From: Colletotrichum lupini
Lineage: Eukaryota > Ascomycota > Sordariomycetes > Glomerellales > Glomerellaceae
Direction: 5' to 3'
DNA length: 64,000 bases
Assembly: GCF_023278565.1 (NCBI RefSeq)
Contig: NC_064679.1
Span: 4,402,001-4,466,000, forward strand
The notes beneath the pieces were generated by a model. The model ran no database searches. It saw nothing but the letters and a program-made list of their open reading frames with translations, and had not been told where the DNA came from. This document shows, one piece after another, positions 31,932-43,754 of the stretch. The translations under genes and the position numbers were made by a program. Numbering within the stretch: the first letter of the stretch is position 1; each line of letters starts with the position of its first letter.

Positions 31932-32442
31932 AGCACGTATAGCTTTAACGAGGTAATGCGGGATATTCTTATAAAGAATATAAAAAGTGAATATTCATAT
32001 AGAAGCAAGAATATATGAATATAGGGGAAATAAGCGTATATAAAAGAGGTTTTTGTAGTAAAGAGAGTAATATAGTTGAATTACTATATGAGAAGTTGCT
32101 TGCTTAACGAAAGGTCTAGGTAGGCAAATACACGCCTATATATAGGCATAAAAACCTCCTACTAGAATATTCCATTGCTTATTAATTATGATATAATTAA
32201 TAAGCGTATACGTAAGTGAATGCGTAATCGTAGTACGTAATTCCGCCTCGAGTAAATTCCAGATTATTCAGTTACCTTCCAGTACTTTCCATTGCTCACG
32301 TAAGCTTATATAAGCAGTATTGCTTACATAATCAATACCTATAATAATCTACAGAAATCGTAGATTAATATGGTATATAGTTTGCTTACGTAATATTGAT
32401 AATAAGGCGAATAATAAGGTAAATAAAGTTACCTTCGTAACA
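31932..32442. mobile_element. 511-base non-autonomous insert nested in copia copy 2
   Basis: Copy 1 has no counterpart. The insert is bounded by a near-duplicate of eight host bases, AATTATCT (31924-31931) and AATTACCC (32443-32450), matching AATTGCCT at the empty site in copy 1. An eight-base duplication would suit a hAT-like element, but this is uncertain. The ends share only a loose inverted match (TTTAACGAGGTAA versus GTTACGAAGGTAAC). It contains a perfect hairpin, GCTTATTAATTA with TAATTAATAAGC, at 32177-32205. Unlike the surrounding element it keeps many CpA and TpG. It codes for nothing recognisable. Confidence 0.7.
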
Positions 32443-35400
32443 AATTACCCTACTTAAAAGGATATAGCTACGTCGATTATATATAATACTAACCGACTAT
32501 TTAAATAGAAGATATCGACAACGATTTCTTAGTTAAAGTTAAGCTTATTACGTAATTTAAACTTAAATTTGCGTAGGCTCTGCGTATTTATTTAGTATTA
32601 ATAATATACTTTCGTTAACTACTCTAGCGCCCCTATTTCGATATTATTATTACTTAATTACTTTAGGAAGTTATATAGCCTCGTAACTAACGAGTACCTA
32701 AATCTCTAGTATAGTCTTCTAAGCTCACTTTCTATTAAGTAATTAATTAACTTCGTATTGTTAGTAAGCTTTATAAACGCATACCCCTATTATCGTTCGA
32801 TTATTTTAAAGTACTTATTACTAGAGATTCTGTTCTTCGTATTATCGAATATAATACCTAGTCGATCTATGTCTTTTAGATATAGGAGAAATGGGGTATT
32901 AATAGGTAAAATATAAAAAGTTATTATTCTAAAGTGCGTCTCTATTTTCACTATACTTAGGGCGACGATTTCCTTACCTAGGCCGAAACTAATCCTCGTA
33001 ATACTTACCGTTAACGTATTAAGTATTATTAATACGAACTTTTATAATACTTAGAATTACCCTTTTCTTTTAGTTAATTATTATAATATTTTAATATTTA
33101 GGATAATCCTATAGAAATCGTCTAGGCCGTACTTTTTATTTATATAAAATACCTATACGAGCTTAGTATTTAAAGGATCTAAGTAGTATAAAAAAGACCC
33201 CTTTAACTACCCCTAGATTTACTTAGTACTATATTCCTTTTTTTTAAATATTAAGAGAGACTACGTCTTCTCCTTAATTATTAAGAGAATAGGCTTCGGC
33301 CCTATTAGATTTACCTTTTTAGCCGCCTCTATATCCGTTATCTAAGGGACCTTTCCTTACTATTTATAAATAAAAGCCTACTTATTAAAAGCTTCCGCTA
33401 CTTTTTATTCGTTTAGCCTCGTATATCCTCTAGAGGCTAACGGGGTAAAAAAAGAGTAGTTAATATCGTCGATTTCGTTATAATTTAATTCGTTAGTATA
33501 GGGGGTAAGATCTTCTTTATTTTCCGAATTTCTTATAGGGGGTATATACTTCAAGCTACTACTTTAGTTACCGTCGCTAGGTTCCGTACTCCTAGATTTA
33601 CCCTTATATATAATAAAGAATTAGTTAAACCGATAAGGGCTAGTTTTACTATTTATTACCCTTAACTTTCTATACTATTCGTACGATTTAATACGCTCTT
33701 CTTTAGAATAGTTACTTAACTAATATCTATCCTTTTTATAAATATAGTATTACCTCTTTTATTACCCTACCCATAAGTTAAATCTCTACCTTTTTAATAA
33801 ATTTAGGCCTCCTTATTAGCGATTACTATATCTAGCCTCTTTTCCTTTCTTATTATATATTTAATTAACTTAATATTACTAATAAGGGCTATTGTACGCT
33901 TAGAAATAAGTTTAGCGTAGTATTCTTACTTTAATATTAAAACTAAATCTTAGCCTCGAGTAGAGCGTCTCGTAATCTTTAGGTACCTAGTATAGGGTTA
34001 TTTTTACCTCTAGTATATGCTAAACTATGGTATAAAAATATCCGACTTTCTACTTATTTATCTCCTTATTTAGCTAGGTTTTCGCTAGCTTATCGATTCG
34101 ATTAATAAGCTTTTTAAGGATCTTTATTTATAATTTACCCTCTATTATCCTAGCTATAAATATAAAAGAAATCGCTTATAGCTTAGATAGGAGCTCTAGG
34201 TTCTTATTATAGGTCTCGAAGCGGCTTTAGATTACGTTAATTATATTAAGAAAGTCGTTTTAATTAAAATTACGCACCGCTTCGTAATAATAATTAAAGG
34301 CTTTGCTTATAAGTACGATATTAATTACCGAATAGTACTAGTATTCCCTAATTCCGACTTTTTTATAATAATTATAAAATATTATTAGGGTTTTTTATAA
34401 GACCTTATACTTCCCCCTAGAGTACAATTTCTCTTTTAGGAAGATCTTTTTAAAGTTTATAAATTACCTCGTATTTACTACTAGATTTTCGTTATCTATA
34501 TACGATCCCTACGTCGCTACGTACTATTAATAACTTCGGGTCGTTTACCTCTTTTTTTATTAGCTAATCGGCGCCGAATTTTATATTAGTAATAGTAACG
34601 AGTTATAAATCGAAATAAATAGAATTATCGATTATCGTACTTCTAGTACTATATTTTACCCTAGTATATCCTTTTATAACGATAGATTTCCGTTAGTAAT
34701 TATAGGGAGGAAATCTAGGTCGTTTACCCTTTTTTTAAATTCGTTAAAGCGATTATACGCTCTATTAACCTATACTTAGTTCTATAGTACGAATTCCTCC
34801 TCTATAATTATCGCTATTAATATTTTATATAGCTCTCGTAATTATAATTACGCTAGTAATACCCCTTGCCTATAGAAGAATCTATTAACTACTTTTGCGA
34901 TTCCTAGGCTTATGCTCGCGAACTATTCGTCTAGTTATTAACTAAGGTCGTCTACGATTTTATAAAATAGGGGTTACCCCTATAGCCCCTTTTTCTTATA
35001 GACCTTAGTTAAATAGATTAATACTACGTTAATTTACTCGCCGTTAGGCTAATTCGTAATTCTATATATCTACGTCCCTTAATAATCCGGGTTAATATTT
35101 ACTTATTTATAAGGGATTAGGATTCTATTTAAAATCGGGTTTCGTCCTCTTCTTTTTTACCTTAACTCGCTAAGGGGTATACTTTAACTTATACCCGTAT
35201 TAGCGGTTACTAGTGTATTTAATTTGAATAAAAATATATTTAATCCGCGCGCTAGTTATAATAAATCCGTACTTTTACTACTTAACGAATTTATTAGGGT
35301 CTAAGAGATTCCCGCTTCCTCTTGCCGTCTTATTACTACTCTCGTTTTTACTATTTCTAATAATTACTACTACCTTTTTAAATCGCTAGCTATCGTACTT

Positions 35401-36252
35401 ACTAAGATCCTCTTTTTTATTTAATATAAAAGAGTAGGTTTTAGTAATTCCTTTTTATAATAATAATAGCAGACGTTTATATTACTATAAGAAAATATAG
35501 TAATTAGTCTCGGGATCTTTATTAGTTACCGATTTCCGCTATCCTATATACCTCTAGCCTCCTAAGCCTCGTACTCTCTATAATTTCTAAATAGCTTTTT
35601 TCCTTAACCTACCTCTTTTAAAGTAGTATTCTATAAGAATAATTAAAAATAGATACTAGGCGGCTCGTAGAGGAGCTATATAGGCCGTTAGGAACCGTAT
35701 AGGCTCTTAAGTACGGTTAACGAAGTTAAGCCCTCTTTCTTATAAAATTATAGATTTTAAGGACTTATTAAAAATACCTACTTATCGCTCGTACGTAGTA
35801 GGGTTAAATACCTTAAAGATCTTATTTTTTATAGCCTTTCGGTACCCTATTTTATATCTTTTAAGTAGTCTTTTTTATAGCTTAATTACGGTTAGGCAAT
35901 TATCGCTTAGGTATTTCCTTTTACTAATTTAACTAGTTAATTTTTAATCGCGGGCCGGCTATAGAAAAGTCGTTTAGTAAAAAAGCTATTCGGGGCGATA
36001 GTAAAAGGCTAGTTATTTAAGTAGTTCCGTTAATTAACGTATTTTAACGTAATAAACGTCGACCTCTCGTAGGTAATAAAAAGCTACGATTACTTAATTC
36101 CGTACGGTATTTAAAAATTGCCCCCTTTTTCGTCTATTTCTATAAGGTTAATTAGTATAAATCTCTTATCCCGTGCGGTATTAAGAGGTCGTCTTTTTTA
36201 TATAGCGAGATACCTTACCGATCTATAATAATAGAATTTAATTACTAATTAG

Positions 36253-36454
36253 TATTAGTATCCCTATTATAAAGTAGTTAGTTCGAACCGTAGTTAATAA
36301 AGAGATTAATTAAACTATATAAATATCTGCGTAAGTATAAAAAGGAGGTTCTAACCGTAGGTTAGGCTGGCTACGATAATCGTAAATAGGGCCCCTAATT
36401 GGCCCCTGCGCAGTCGGCTGGATGCCGCGGTCGAATTAGACTTCTAATCCGACA
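36253..36454 (-). repeat. 5' LTR of copia copy 2
   Basis: 202 bases from TATTAGTATCC (mutated TGT start) to CCGACA, followed by GTTTA. The outer 70 bases are unmutated, the inner start is mutated. Confidence 0.9.
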
Positions 36455-36459
36455 GTTTA

Positions 36460-39074
36460 GCAACGGGCGCACAACGGCTGCATGCCAGTCAACGCCGCCA
36501 TTTCTGAACTAAACAGACTTGAATCGGGGGAAAATAGACCCTTGTACCGAATTTATCAATTCGAAGGTGGCGTTGTAACTTGTAAAGCCGGGTCAGCCAC
36601 TACCCATAGTAAGGTAAGCAAGGATATCCAAGTTTCTAGCTGGCTTCGGGCTCAACTACAGCCCCGGAAGAAGACCTAACGTTCTTCAGAACTTCTACTG
36701 TACAGCTTCTGAGAAGAAGACTTGAAATGGTAATAGGAAATGCCGACGGAACTTACGTGCTTGGAATAGATTAGGCTCAGATGTTGTCGAAGCTTAACGA
36801 CACGGAGCCTCACACTTCCATACCCCTCCATACCCCTCCATACCCTTCACCTCGTTTAGGCAGCAGTTCTCCTATCCTGTCTCCGCTGTTAATTTGCTGA
36901 CATTCTTCGGACCACCGACCAACAGTCTCAGTTACCTACGCCACAAAACCCTCCATCCAAGGACCTCTATGTTTAAGCTTTCAGTGTTCTAAGAATCATG
37001 CTCCATATCGATGAATGCGTTTTGGATCGACTAACACAGACTCTAAGTAGGCCTGCGCGTTGATGTGTAGTTTCCGAGCCCCTCGTAGCCTCAGTTATGT
37101 ACTCTCATGTATTTGCTCGTCGCAATTTTAGACCCGCGCATGTTTCTCATGATGCGCGACTGCGTCTTTCACACGTATGGTTCGTGCTTCTGCTCCTGCT
37201 ACGGCAATGATATACACACCCACAGCTGCTGTGGGTGGCTCTGCGCCTGCTTCCGCAAACTTGGCCATGAGTATCTCACTCGTCTACTTTACTCATGTGT
37301 GTGCTTTTCGTCGAATGGCCTGGTTTCACCGGAGTCTTTGTCGTCGTGGACGATACATATTACTTCAGACCCAGATGTGAAATGATTGCTCGTCGAAAAG
37401 CTTCGCTGAGATGAGCGGGTCTTGTAAGTTATTGAGTTGGAGCCATGGGAGCAAAGGGCCAGGGGTACGCCATCGACCCAGACTTGAGGATAGAGCTACC
37501 AAGTATTCCCAATCCAAGTTTCTTACTTGCTAGTCGTGAGTATCAGAGTGATACGGAACCTTGTTTTCATACGACGCTTAGTAGCAATCGAGCCCATGAG
37601 TTGGTGAGGCTTAGAGGGAGGGCCTTTAATAACCTCCCGGCAGGCTCACGCTTCTTATTCAATACGCCTTGATAGATGATATTCCTCTACATACCGGCTA
37701 CGAGCTGAATATCTCGGCCTCAGCTAGCTGTTGATGGTGGAGCAGGTGGACCTAGAATTCCTTTGGTTGCGGCACGGCCATCTACGACGGTTAGGCAGCA
37801 GCATTACAGAAATTTTCACTGTAGCATCGAAATGGGATACCCCTATGTTGAGCTGGCTGCCTCCGAGAATGATACAGTCAATCCAGGGCTCAAAGTTGTT
37901 TATCTCTATTACTTGCCTTTCAAAGACAAGATGCAATGTTAACAATGGACCGAAGGCATGTTCGTGGACATCACTCACGCGGTGCGCTTGGACCCCTGAA
38001 TGCGGATGAGGTTATGTTGTGGGTTGTGAAAAGTCCGCCGAGTACCACTGTTCGCTTCATGCAGCTTGAAAACGCAGGATCTTATCTTATGGATTCCCTG
38101 CGTCAATGTTAGCCATATATAGCCGTTTACTGGGTAGGATGCTCTTTGCTGCAGGTAGTGCAAGGCGCTTTTTGACCCTTTCTACCTTTGGGACACTCCA
38201 GGGCACCCCCATGCTGGACCACACAAGCGACCTAGAAAGCCTTGGAGAAATGACGGTGATGCTCTACATTTTAAGCAAATCGGCATTTGATCGAACCCAT
38301 TGAGTGACTACTTGGGGGTTCTTCTACCTTAAAGTAACGAAGTCTGGGTTCTTGGCTGCCTGCTTCATCGTGTAATACCAGCTTCCGAGGATGTACTAAC
38401 TTTGGTTGCCATGTCCACTATGTAAGGTTCTGGCAATACAAGTTGGTAATAGCTTCCAATTCATCTCAATATTCATGCGACGCGTCATCGCTCAAATGTA
38501 CTTTCCTGGTGCCTGGAATCGTCTTCCGGCGGCGTCTTGGCGACGCCCAGTTCCCAAGATCATCATCCCGAATCCAACTGCAGACAACTTATCCGCAGCA
38601 AGGTAGAATTAAGTGCAAATATCATGAATGGCAATACGAGAAAGTGGGCGAGTTCCGGCAGCACAGCCTCTGTGTAGTCCAAAAAGGGAACTGAGACACC
38701 ATGGATGCCATACCAGAGAGATAGCCAGCAAGCTTCGGAGCTTGATAGCCCAATGAAGAGGTTACTGGAGTGATCCGGAGTATATGGTCTACCCCAATTG
38801 GCATTTGCCCAAGCTCGCGCACTTTTCTTTGGCCAAAAGTGGCAATTACCCCTAAAGCATGCATCTAAGTCATTGAGCAGATTGCCTCCCCGTTGTGATG
38901 AAGACTCAAGAGGTGGTCCACGTACCAAGGGAGGCTTCAGGAGCAGCAGTCAGGAGTCCTCGAGCAATAATGAAAACGAGGTATAAATCCATGGAAGCAT
39001 CCCACCATATATCAGCCAGATTCATCAATGCCACAATACAATCAATCTCAGTGTCGATCTCTTAAGACGTTATC
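36460..39074. other. 2.6-kb region without a convincing gene
   Basis: Normal base composition but only short, mutually overlapping frames on both strands (up to 121 codons). None shows a domain. A 121-codon minus-strand frame at 38563-38928 has hydrophobic stretches (LPELAHFLVLPFMIF) and might be a remnant of a membrane protein, but no family can be named. A CCATACCCCT unit is repeated at 36818-36848. The right end must contain the promoter of the hydroxylase/SDR gene. Confidence 0.4.
36818..36848. repeat. Three-unit tandem repeat of CCATACCCCT
   Basis: Three adjacent 10-base units, the last with one C-to-T change, in the intergenic region right of copia copy 2. Probably a replication-slippage product; no function evident. 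Confidence 0.7.
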
Positions 39075-40322
39075 ATGTTCTCACTCAATCTCGAAAGCTC
39101 GCATTTAGGCTCCGACCTGCCACTGCGGATAACGCTTTGCCTTCTTCACTTCGTCTTTGGATCCATCTTCTTTGATATCATACACTGGATTGCCCACCGG
39201 TCCAACAGATCTCGCTTCCGAATACTACGACTACTTGCCAAGGCTCACTCAATCCACCATCAATACTTTGACCGTAATCTGAGATTCAACGAGCGATTCC
39301 GTCATCGAAATATTGTCTGGCATCTATCACTTGAGGTGTCGTGTCAGATGATTGGCAGCACAATGAGCTGGCTTCTCGGCCCTTTGTTCGTGCGCAAGGC
39401 TTCACTTTCCCAGTTCCATGACCTGATCATCATACTCTCAGTCCAAGCTGGTAGAGCAGCCGTAGTGGCATGGAACTCTGGGAACGATTCAAATCATATT
39501 CCTTACCCGCGGCTTCCGAAAGACCCTTCCACCTTCTTTGTTGGGCCTGAGTACCATGCCCTCCACCACATCGAACCTCTTGCCTACTTTGGGTCAATGG
39601 TGCGCCTGCTCGACTGGTTCCTCGGTACCGGGGTCTCACTCAGGGGCCGGCGCGTAACGATGACGGGGTCTAGGGGAGCCCTCGGCCAGGCCCTAACGAA
39701 GCAGCTTCACCTTCAAGGTGTTCGATGCATTCATACCCCCCGGTTTGGAGTCGACTGGACGTACGACGACTATTCCTACTTTGAGTCTATCCTTGCAAAC
39801 ACCGATATACTCATTCTCGCCCATGGATCCAAGAACGACGACAATGCCCATAAGGCAAATTGCGAGTCCCATGTTGCTATCATAGAACTGTTTAAGAAAT
39901 TTTGCGAGCGGCGAAAACTTGGATTACTGCCAGAAGTTTGGTACATTGGTAGCGAGGCCGAATTTCATGGGGCATGGACGAAAGACATGGAGGGCTACAC
40001 ACAATCGAAACGCGCATTCGTACCACACGCCCAAAGATATTATGGAGACGAGTTCTTCAATTATCGACACATAGTTCCGGCAGCTTTTACCTCGAGAATG
40101 GGACGCGGCTTCATGTCTGCTGATTCGACCGCCAAAGTGGCTCTGTGGTGGATTTGTACAGGCGCACGTTACGTTCCAGCTACATACACCGGGTTCGCAT
40201 ATCTCAATTTCTTCAGGTTCAGACTGGGAGGCCTCGCTATCGGTTCGCCAAAAGGCACATCTCGAGGAGCTTCTGAGATATTGCGCATCATTGATGGAGG
40301 AAGGGCCAAACTCTGGCCTTGA
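39075..40322 (+). CDS. Fusion of fatty acid hydroxylase/sterol desaturase domain and short-chain dehydrogenase-like domain
   Basis: A 415-residue intronless protein with two enzyme-like halves. Residues about 15-185 have hydrophobic segments and the histidine boxes of the membrane di-iron hydroxylase family: HWIAH (37-41), HSIHH (58-62) and HALHH (161-165), with the closing LLDWFLGT. Residues about 190-400 look like a short-chain dehydrogenase: glycine motif TGSRGALG (197-204), IGSE with a candidate Ser at 293, and YTQSK (308-312) as the YxxxK pair. Such fusions exist in fungal genomes and fit oxidation of a methyl or ring carbon followed by alcohol/ketone conversion on a lipid, sterol or terpenoid. 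The hydroxylase half is short (family usually 250-300), so a box-containing N-terminal segment may be missing. The substrate is unknown. Confidence 0.83.
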   Translation: MFSLNLESSHLGSDLPLRITLCLLHFVFGSIFFDIIHWIAHRSNRSRFRILRLLAKAHSIHHQYFDRNLRFNERFRHRNIVWHLSLEVSCQMIGSTMSWLLGPLFVRKASLSQFHDLIIILSVQAGRAAVVAWNSGNDSNHIPYPRLPKDPSTFFVGPEYHALHHIEPLAYFGSMVRLLDWFLGTGVSLRGRRVTMTGSRGALGQALTKQLHLQGVRCIHTPRFGVDWTYDDYSYFESILANTDILILAHGSKNDDNAHKANCESHVAIIELFKKFCERRKLGLLPEVWYIGSEAEFHGAWTKDMEGYTQSKRAFVPHAQRYYGDEFFNYRHIVPAAFTSRMGRGFMSADSTAKVALWWICTGARYVPATYTGFAYLNFFRFRLGGLAIGSPKGTSRGASEILRIIDGGRAKLWP

Positions 40323-40633
40323 CAAGAGCCATCCAAGAAAACATACATGTAGAGACTTCACTCTGTATTTGTATTAGTTCTGTAAAGCCTCGGCACATTT
40401 TTTAAGACAAAGTTCATCTTCAATCTTCCAACAGCTCCCTTTTCAATCATCCTAAAGTTTCGGATGACTTTCGTAGCTTGAACCCACATCTCAGAAGCCA
40501 AGATGTCAGTTGCGGGTCGTGGGCAACCAACGTTTACGTCTAGTATCCACACGAGGGCTTCAACCACCCACCTCGAGCCCACATCATCGTCTCGTCGGCG
40601 CGCCAGACCCAAGGAAGTAATTCCAGTTCGATT
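40323..40633. other. Intergenic region before the tRNA gene
   Basis: 311 bases between the fusion gene and the tRNA, holding the 3' end of the former. No gene-like frame. An 84-codon minus-strand frame is unsupported. Confidence 0.35.
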
Positions 40634-40728
40634 GGTCTATTAGTCTAGTTGGTTAGGACGTCGGATTCTGATTCACAATTGAAAATCAGTTCCTTCCGTA
40701 AGCCCAGGTTCGAATCCTGGATGGACCT
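40634..40728 (+). tRNA. tRNA-Gln (anticodon CTG) with an intron
   Basis: A full cloverleaf can be drawn. The acceptor stem GGTCTAT pairs with ATGGACC (discriminator T), the D stem GTCT with GGAC, and the T arm CCAGG-TTCGAAT-CCTGG is perfect. The anticodon arm is TCGGA-TTCTGAT, giving anticodon CTG, which reads CAG (Gln). Between this loop and the 3' strand TCCG lies an insert of about 23 bases whose AATCAG pairs with CTGATT of the anticodon loop, the usual arrangement for a nuclear tRNA intron one base 3' of the anticodon. T-rich sequence follows, suitable for polymerase III termination. One T-T mismatch occurs at the base of the anticodon stem. Confidence 0.88.
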
Positions 40729-41402
40729 TTACGTTTTGCCATTCATGATAGAAGTGTATTGAGGCGTCATATTGTTCAAGTTTTGACTCTGTGATCGTAT
40801 TCCAGGATTAGTGTTTGGCGGCCTACGAGCGTCGCAAGGCTGGAATCCTCTAAATCTTTTGTTCTCGCCTAAAGAGAACTATCTGGCGGAGATGATGTTC
40901 ACTTGCAATATAATTACCATGGTGTTGAAACTCTCATCTAAGTTTAACAGCCGCAGTTGCCCCGGAGCTCCGAACCCCCGATTAGCAGGTCGGCATGCGG
41001 ATTTCCGTTACGTATGACACAGAAAAAACGGGAGCCGTATTCGGACTGGGTACTCCAGACGAAACAGAGCACCCTAACTACGAGCTTCAGTTGAGACTTC
41101 TATGTGATAGGTTGATGCTACTATATGAGATGGTTTTTTTTTTTTCGAATCCCGCGGCTTTAGCCGAACTAGTCATATGCCGGCAGGTTTTGAGTTTACT
41201 CGAGGATGGGGAAGTACGGCGGGAAGCACGGCACCTGCTAGGTTAAGGTTACTGATGCTATCAACTTCAGGCGAATCTCGCAATGTTTTATGAACCAAGG
41301 TAAGCCGCGGTCAACTCACAACTTGAACGTATCTCGGAGCCTCCAGAAGGTAACTCTGGCCAAGATCAACATACATAGCAGACTAATCGAAGTTCTTGCA
41401 CA
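40729..41402. other. Promoter region of the P450 gene
   Basis: 674 bases without a supported gene. Two short frames (68 and 83 codons) lack domains. A run of 11 T lies near 41137-41147. Confidence 0.35.
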
Positions 41403-43389
41403 ATGCACGCAATCGATGTTCTTCAGTCTCTAGAAGCCTGCGGGCTCTCCTTCCTCGTCGGAATCATCCTCCATGTCTCCGTCTTCCGGTCCGGTGAATG
41501 GGATCTCTCGGCACAACGCATCATCACGAACTTCACACTCGCCTATGTAGCAACTGTCGGGGTCACCATGGCGTTGCCGTCCTTGATCCCCATGGTTTCT
41601 AGAACCTCATTGGAAGCGACCAGCTTGGCCCAAGTCTCCAAAGTTAGTGCTATACTCTTGTCTTCACTTACGGCAGGCATCTACACGAGCATGTTAGTCT
41701 ACCGAGGCCTATTCCACCGCCTGCGTGAATTTCCCGGCCCCTTTCTTGCCAAGTTCACAAATCTCTACGTCACGTTCAAGATCTGGAACCGGATGCACCT
41801 CCATGAGGACGTGCGAAAGCTACACCAGAAGTACGGCGATGTGGTGAGGATTGGCCCGACCGAACTCTCGATCAACAAGCCCGGCGCCATCGACGCCGTC
41901 TTCCTGGACACGGATTGCATGAAAGGACCATGGTATAATTTGCTTCATCCCATGGTCTCAATGCAAATGGTTCGCGATAAAGAGGCGCATTCTAGACGAC
42001 GAAAAGCGTGGGAATACGGCTTCACCTCGAAATGTAAGTCATTATAAAGACGTTGACAGAAGTGACCGATATCGATGCTAGACGAGACTGATTAACGGCA
42101 CCACGCAGCACTTCGCGATTACGAGCCCCGCGTCCTCAAATACACCGACCAACTCCTCGCCGGCATCGAAGCCAGCGCAGGCTCCAAGTCCAACGTATCC
42201 CTGTGGTTCAACTTTTACAGCTTTGATGTCATGGGCGAGTTCTCCTTGGGCCATGGGTTCCGCATGCTTGAAGATGGCGTCGCGCACTTTTACATGAACT
42301 CGCTGCACGACGAGACCAAGGCCGTCGGGCGCTTTACGCACGCCATGTGGGCTCTGCCGCTGTATCGCAAGATGGCGATTTGGAATGCCGGCGTCAAGAA
42401 GTTCAAGACGTGGATCTCGGGCCAGGTGCAACAGCGGATCCAGAATAAGCCCGAGAGCCCCGATATATTTACGTGGGTGTTGGAGGATTACGAAGCTAAG
42501 AAGGAACACTCCGTCCAAGATATGCTTAATTTGTACGGAGACTGTATCTTAATTACAGTTGCTGGAAGGTAATGCTCTCGCAGTGATCCCATTTTCTCGG
42601 GCCACGGATTATTGACTCGCCTTGATGGTATTTAGCGACACTGTGGCAGCTGTCCTGTCATGCCTGTTCATGGAGCTGGCTCGGCATCCGAAAGAGTACC
42701 GGAAGCTGCAAGACGAAGTCGATGAGTACTTCAGAGGACATGACAAGCCTGAACATGCCGCCCTTTCAAAGCTACGATATCTTCAAGCCTGCATCGATGA
42801 ATCATTACGTCTGCATCCACCTGTGCCATCGGGTGTCCAGCGAATGACGCCGCCAGAGGGTCTTCAAGTAGACGACGTCTGGCTTCCTGGAGACACCATT
42901 GTCTTTGTGCCCTCGTATACACAATACAGAGGTGAGTCACTCTCAAAAGTTGAGCAGCAAAAGTTGCAATTTGATTTGTCTCGCAGTACGGACGTGAATG
43001 GGTTACTGATAAACTTGCCAAATGATAGACGCCAGGTTCTTTGAAAGACCAGACGACTTCATCCCAGAACGATGGATCGACCAGCCAGAGCTCATCAAGA
43101 ATGCCTCAGTCTACGTGCCATTCTCGACAGGTGAGTTTCCAACTGCCTCTTTCCCATCGAGTGAGCTAAACGGCGACCTTGCTAACTTCACTCTCAAGGA
43201 CACGACGTATGTATCGGGAAACAGCTCGGCCTCCTAGAGACGCGATTTGTGACTAGCGCCATCGTGCATAAGTACAACTTGCGATATGCACAGGGGCAGA
43301 CAGGGGAGATGTTCCTGGAGGGCAACAAGGACACGGGTACGCTGACCGTTGCTCCGCTCAATGTGGTATTCTCGCCGAGGAAAGCGTAA
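41403..43389 (+). CDS. Cytochrome P450 monooxygenase with multi-span N-terminus
   Basis: Five exons: 41403-42033, 42109-42568, 42636-42931, 43029-43130 and 43199-43389. All phases close and give 559 residues. Introns start GTAAGT, GTAATG, GTGAGT and GTGAGT; the last has branch GCTAAC. Three hydrophobic spans precede residue 100, then the proline hinge FPGPFLAKF. The I-helix oxygen motif is AGSDT (362-366), the ExxR pair is ESLR (419-422), then FIPERW, and the heme loop FSTGGHDVCIG puts the ligand Cys near residue 501. The extra N-terminal spans recall the tryprostatin B 6-hydroxylase-like group, which act on indole or alkaloid substrates, but substrate assignment by this is weak. It is tail to tail with the 2-oxoglutarate oxygenase gene, 366 bases apart, suggesting joint function. 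Confidence 0.9.
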
Positions 43390-43754
43390 GCGTGGGGGTT
43401 GGTTCGGCGAAGTTGTCTCATCTCCCGTCTTTATATGCAGCTTGCAGAAATTTCCCGGTCCGGGGAGGTTGGTTGTCAACTTGTCAGGGTCTCAACACTG
43501 CACAGGGCATGCCACTGTTGGTTGCATGGGTGCATGATTAATGGGATGTAGTATGTAGAGTGTACTATTGTTCTCCTATATGTTCCTTGGCGTAGGTACC
43601 TACACCTACCAGTGCTACCTGTGTGCAGATATTTGCAGACTCAACTGCGAGCGTGAGGTTCAAACTTGGAATAATATGATGTGTCGAAAGAGAAATGCTC
43701 GCTGTCATGCCGTGCTTACCAACATCGCTGATGATTCCGAGAGAAAAATGCGCA
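43390..43754. other. Convergent 3' region between P450 and oxygenase genes
   Basis: 365 bases between two stop codons on opposite strands. It holds both 3' untranslated regions. No gene seen. Confidence 0.4.

Larger units (their letters stand above)
29088..36454 (-). mobile_element. Copia-type LTR retrotransposon, copy 2, RIP-mutated, with a nested insert
   Basis: A 7.37-kb copy of the same family, flanked by GTTTA at 29083-29087 and 36455-36459. LTRs are 202 bases each. The coding strand is minus, shown by the A-rich purine tract inside the left LTR. Relative to copy 1 it lacks about 570 bases near the 5' end (break at about 35909, equal to 7351-7919 in copy 1) and contains a 511-base insert at 31932-32442. 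Its reverse-transcriptase relic lies near 30300-30600. No open frame remains. Confidence 0.93.

Noticed and set aside
36482..36679. 65-codon frame just right of copia copy 2
   Set aside because: Too short, no motif, no support from neighbours.
38563..38928. Hydrophobic minus-strand frame upstream of the fusion gene
   Set aside because: Could be a membrane-protein remnant, but no family motif is convincing.
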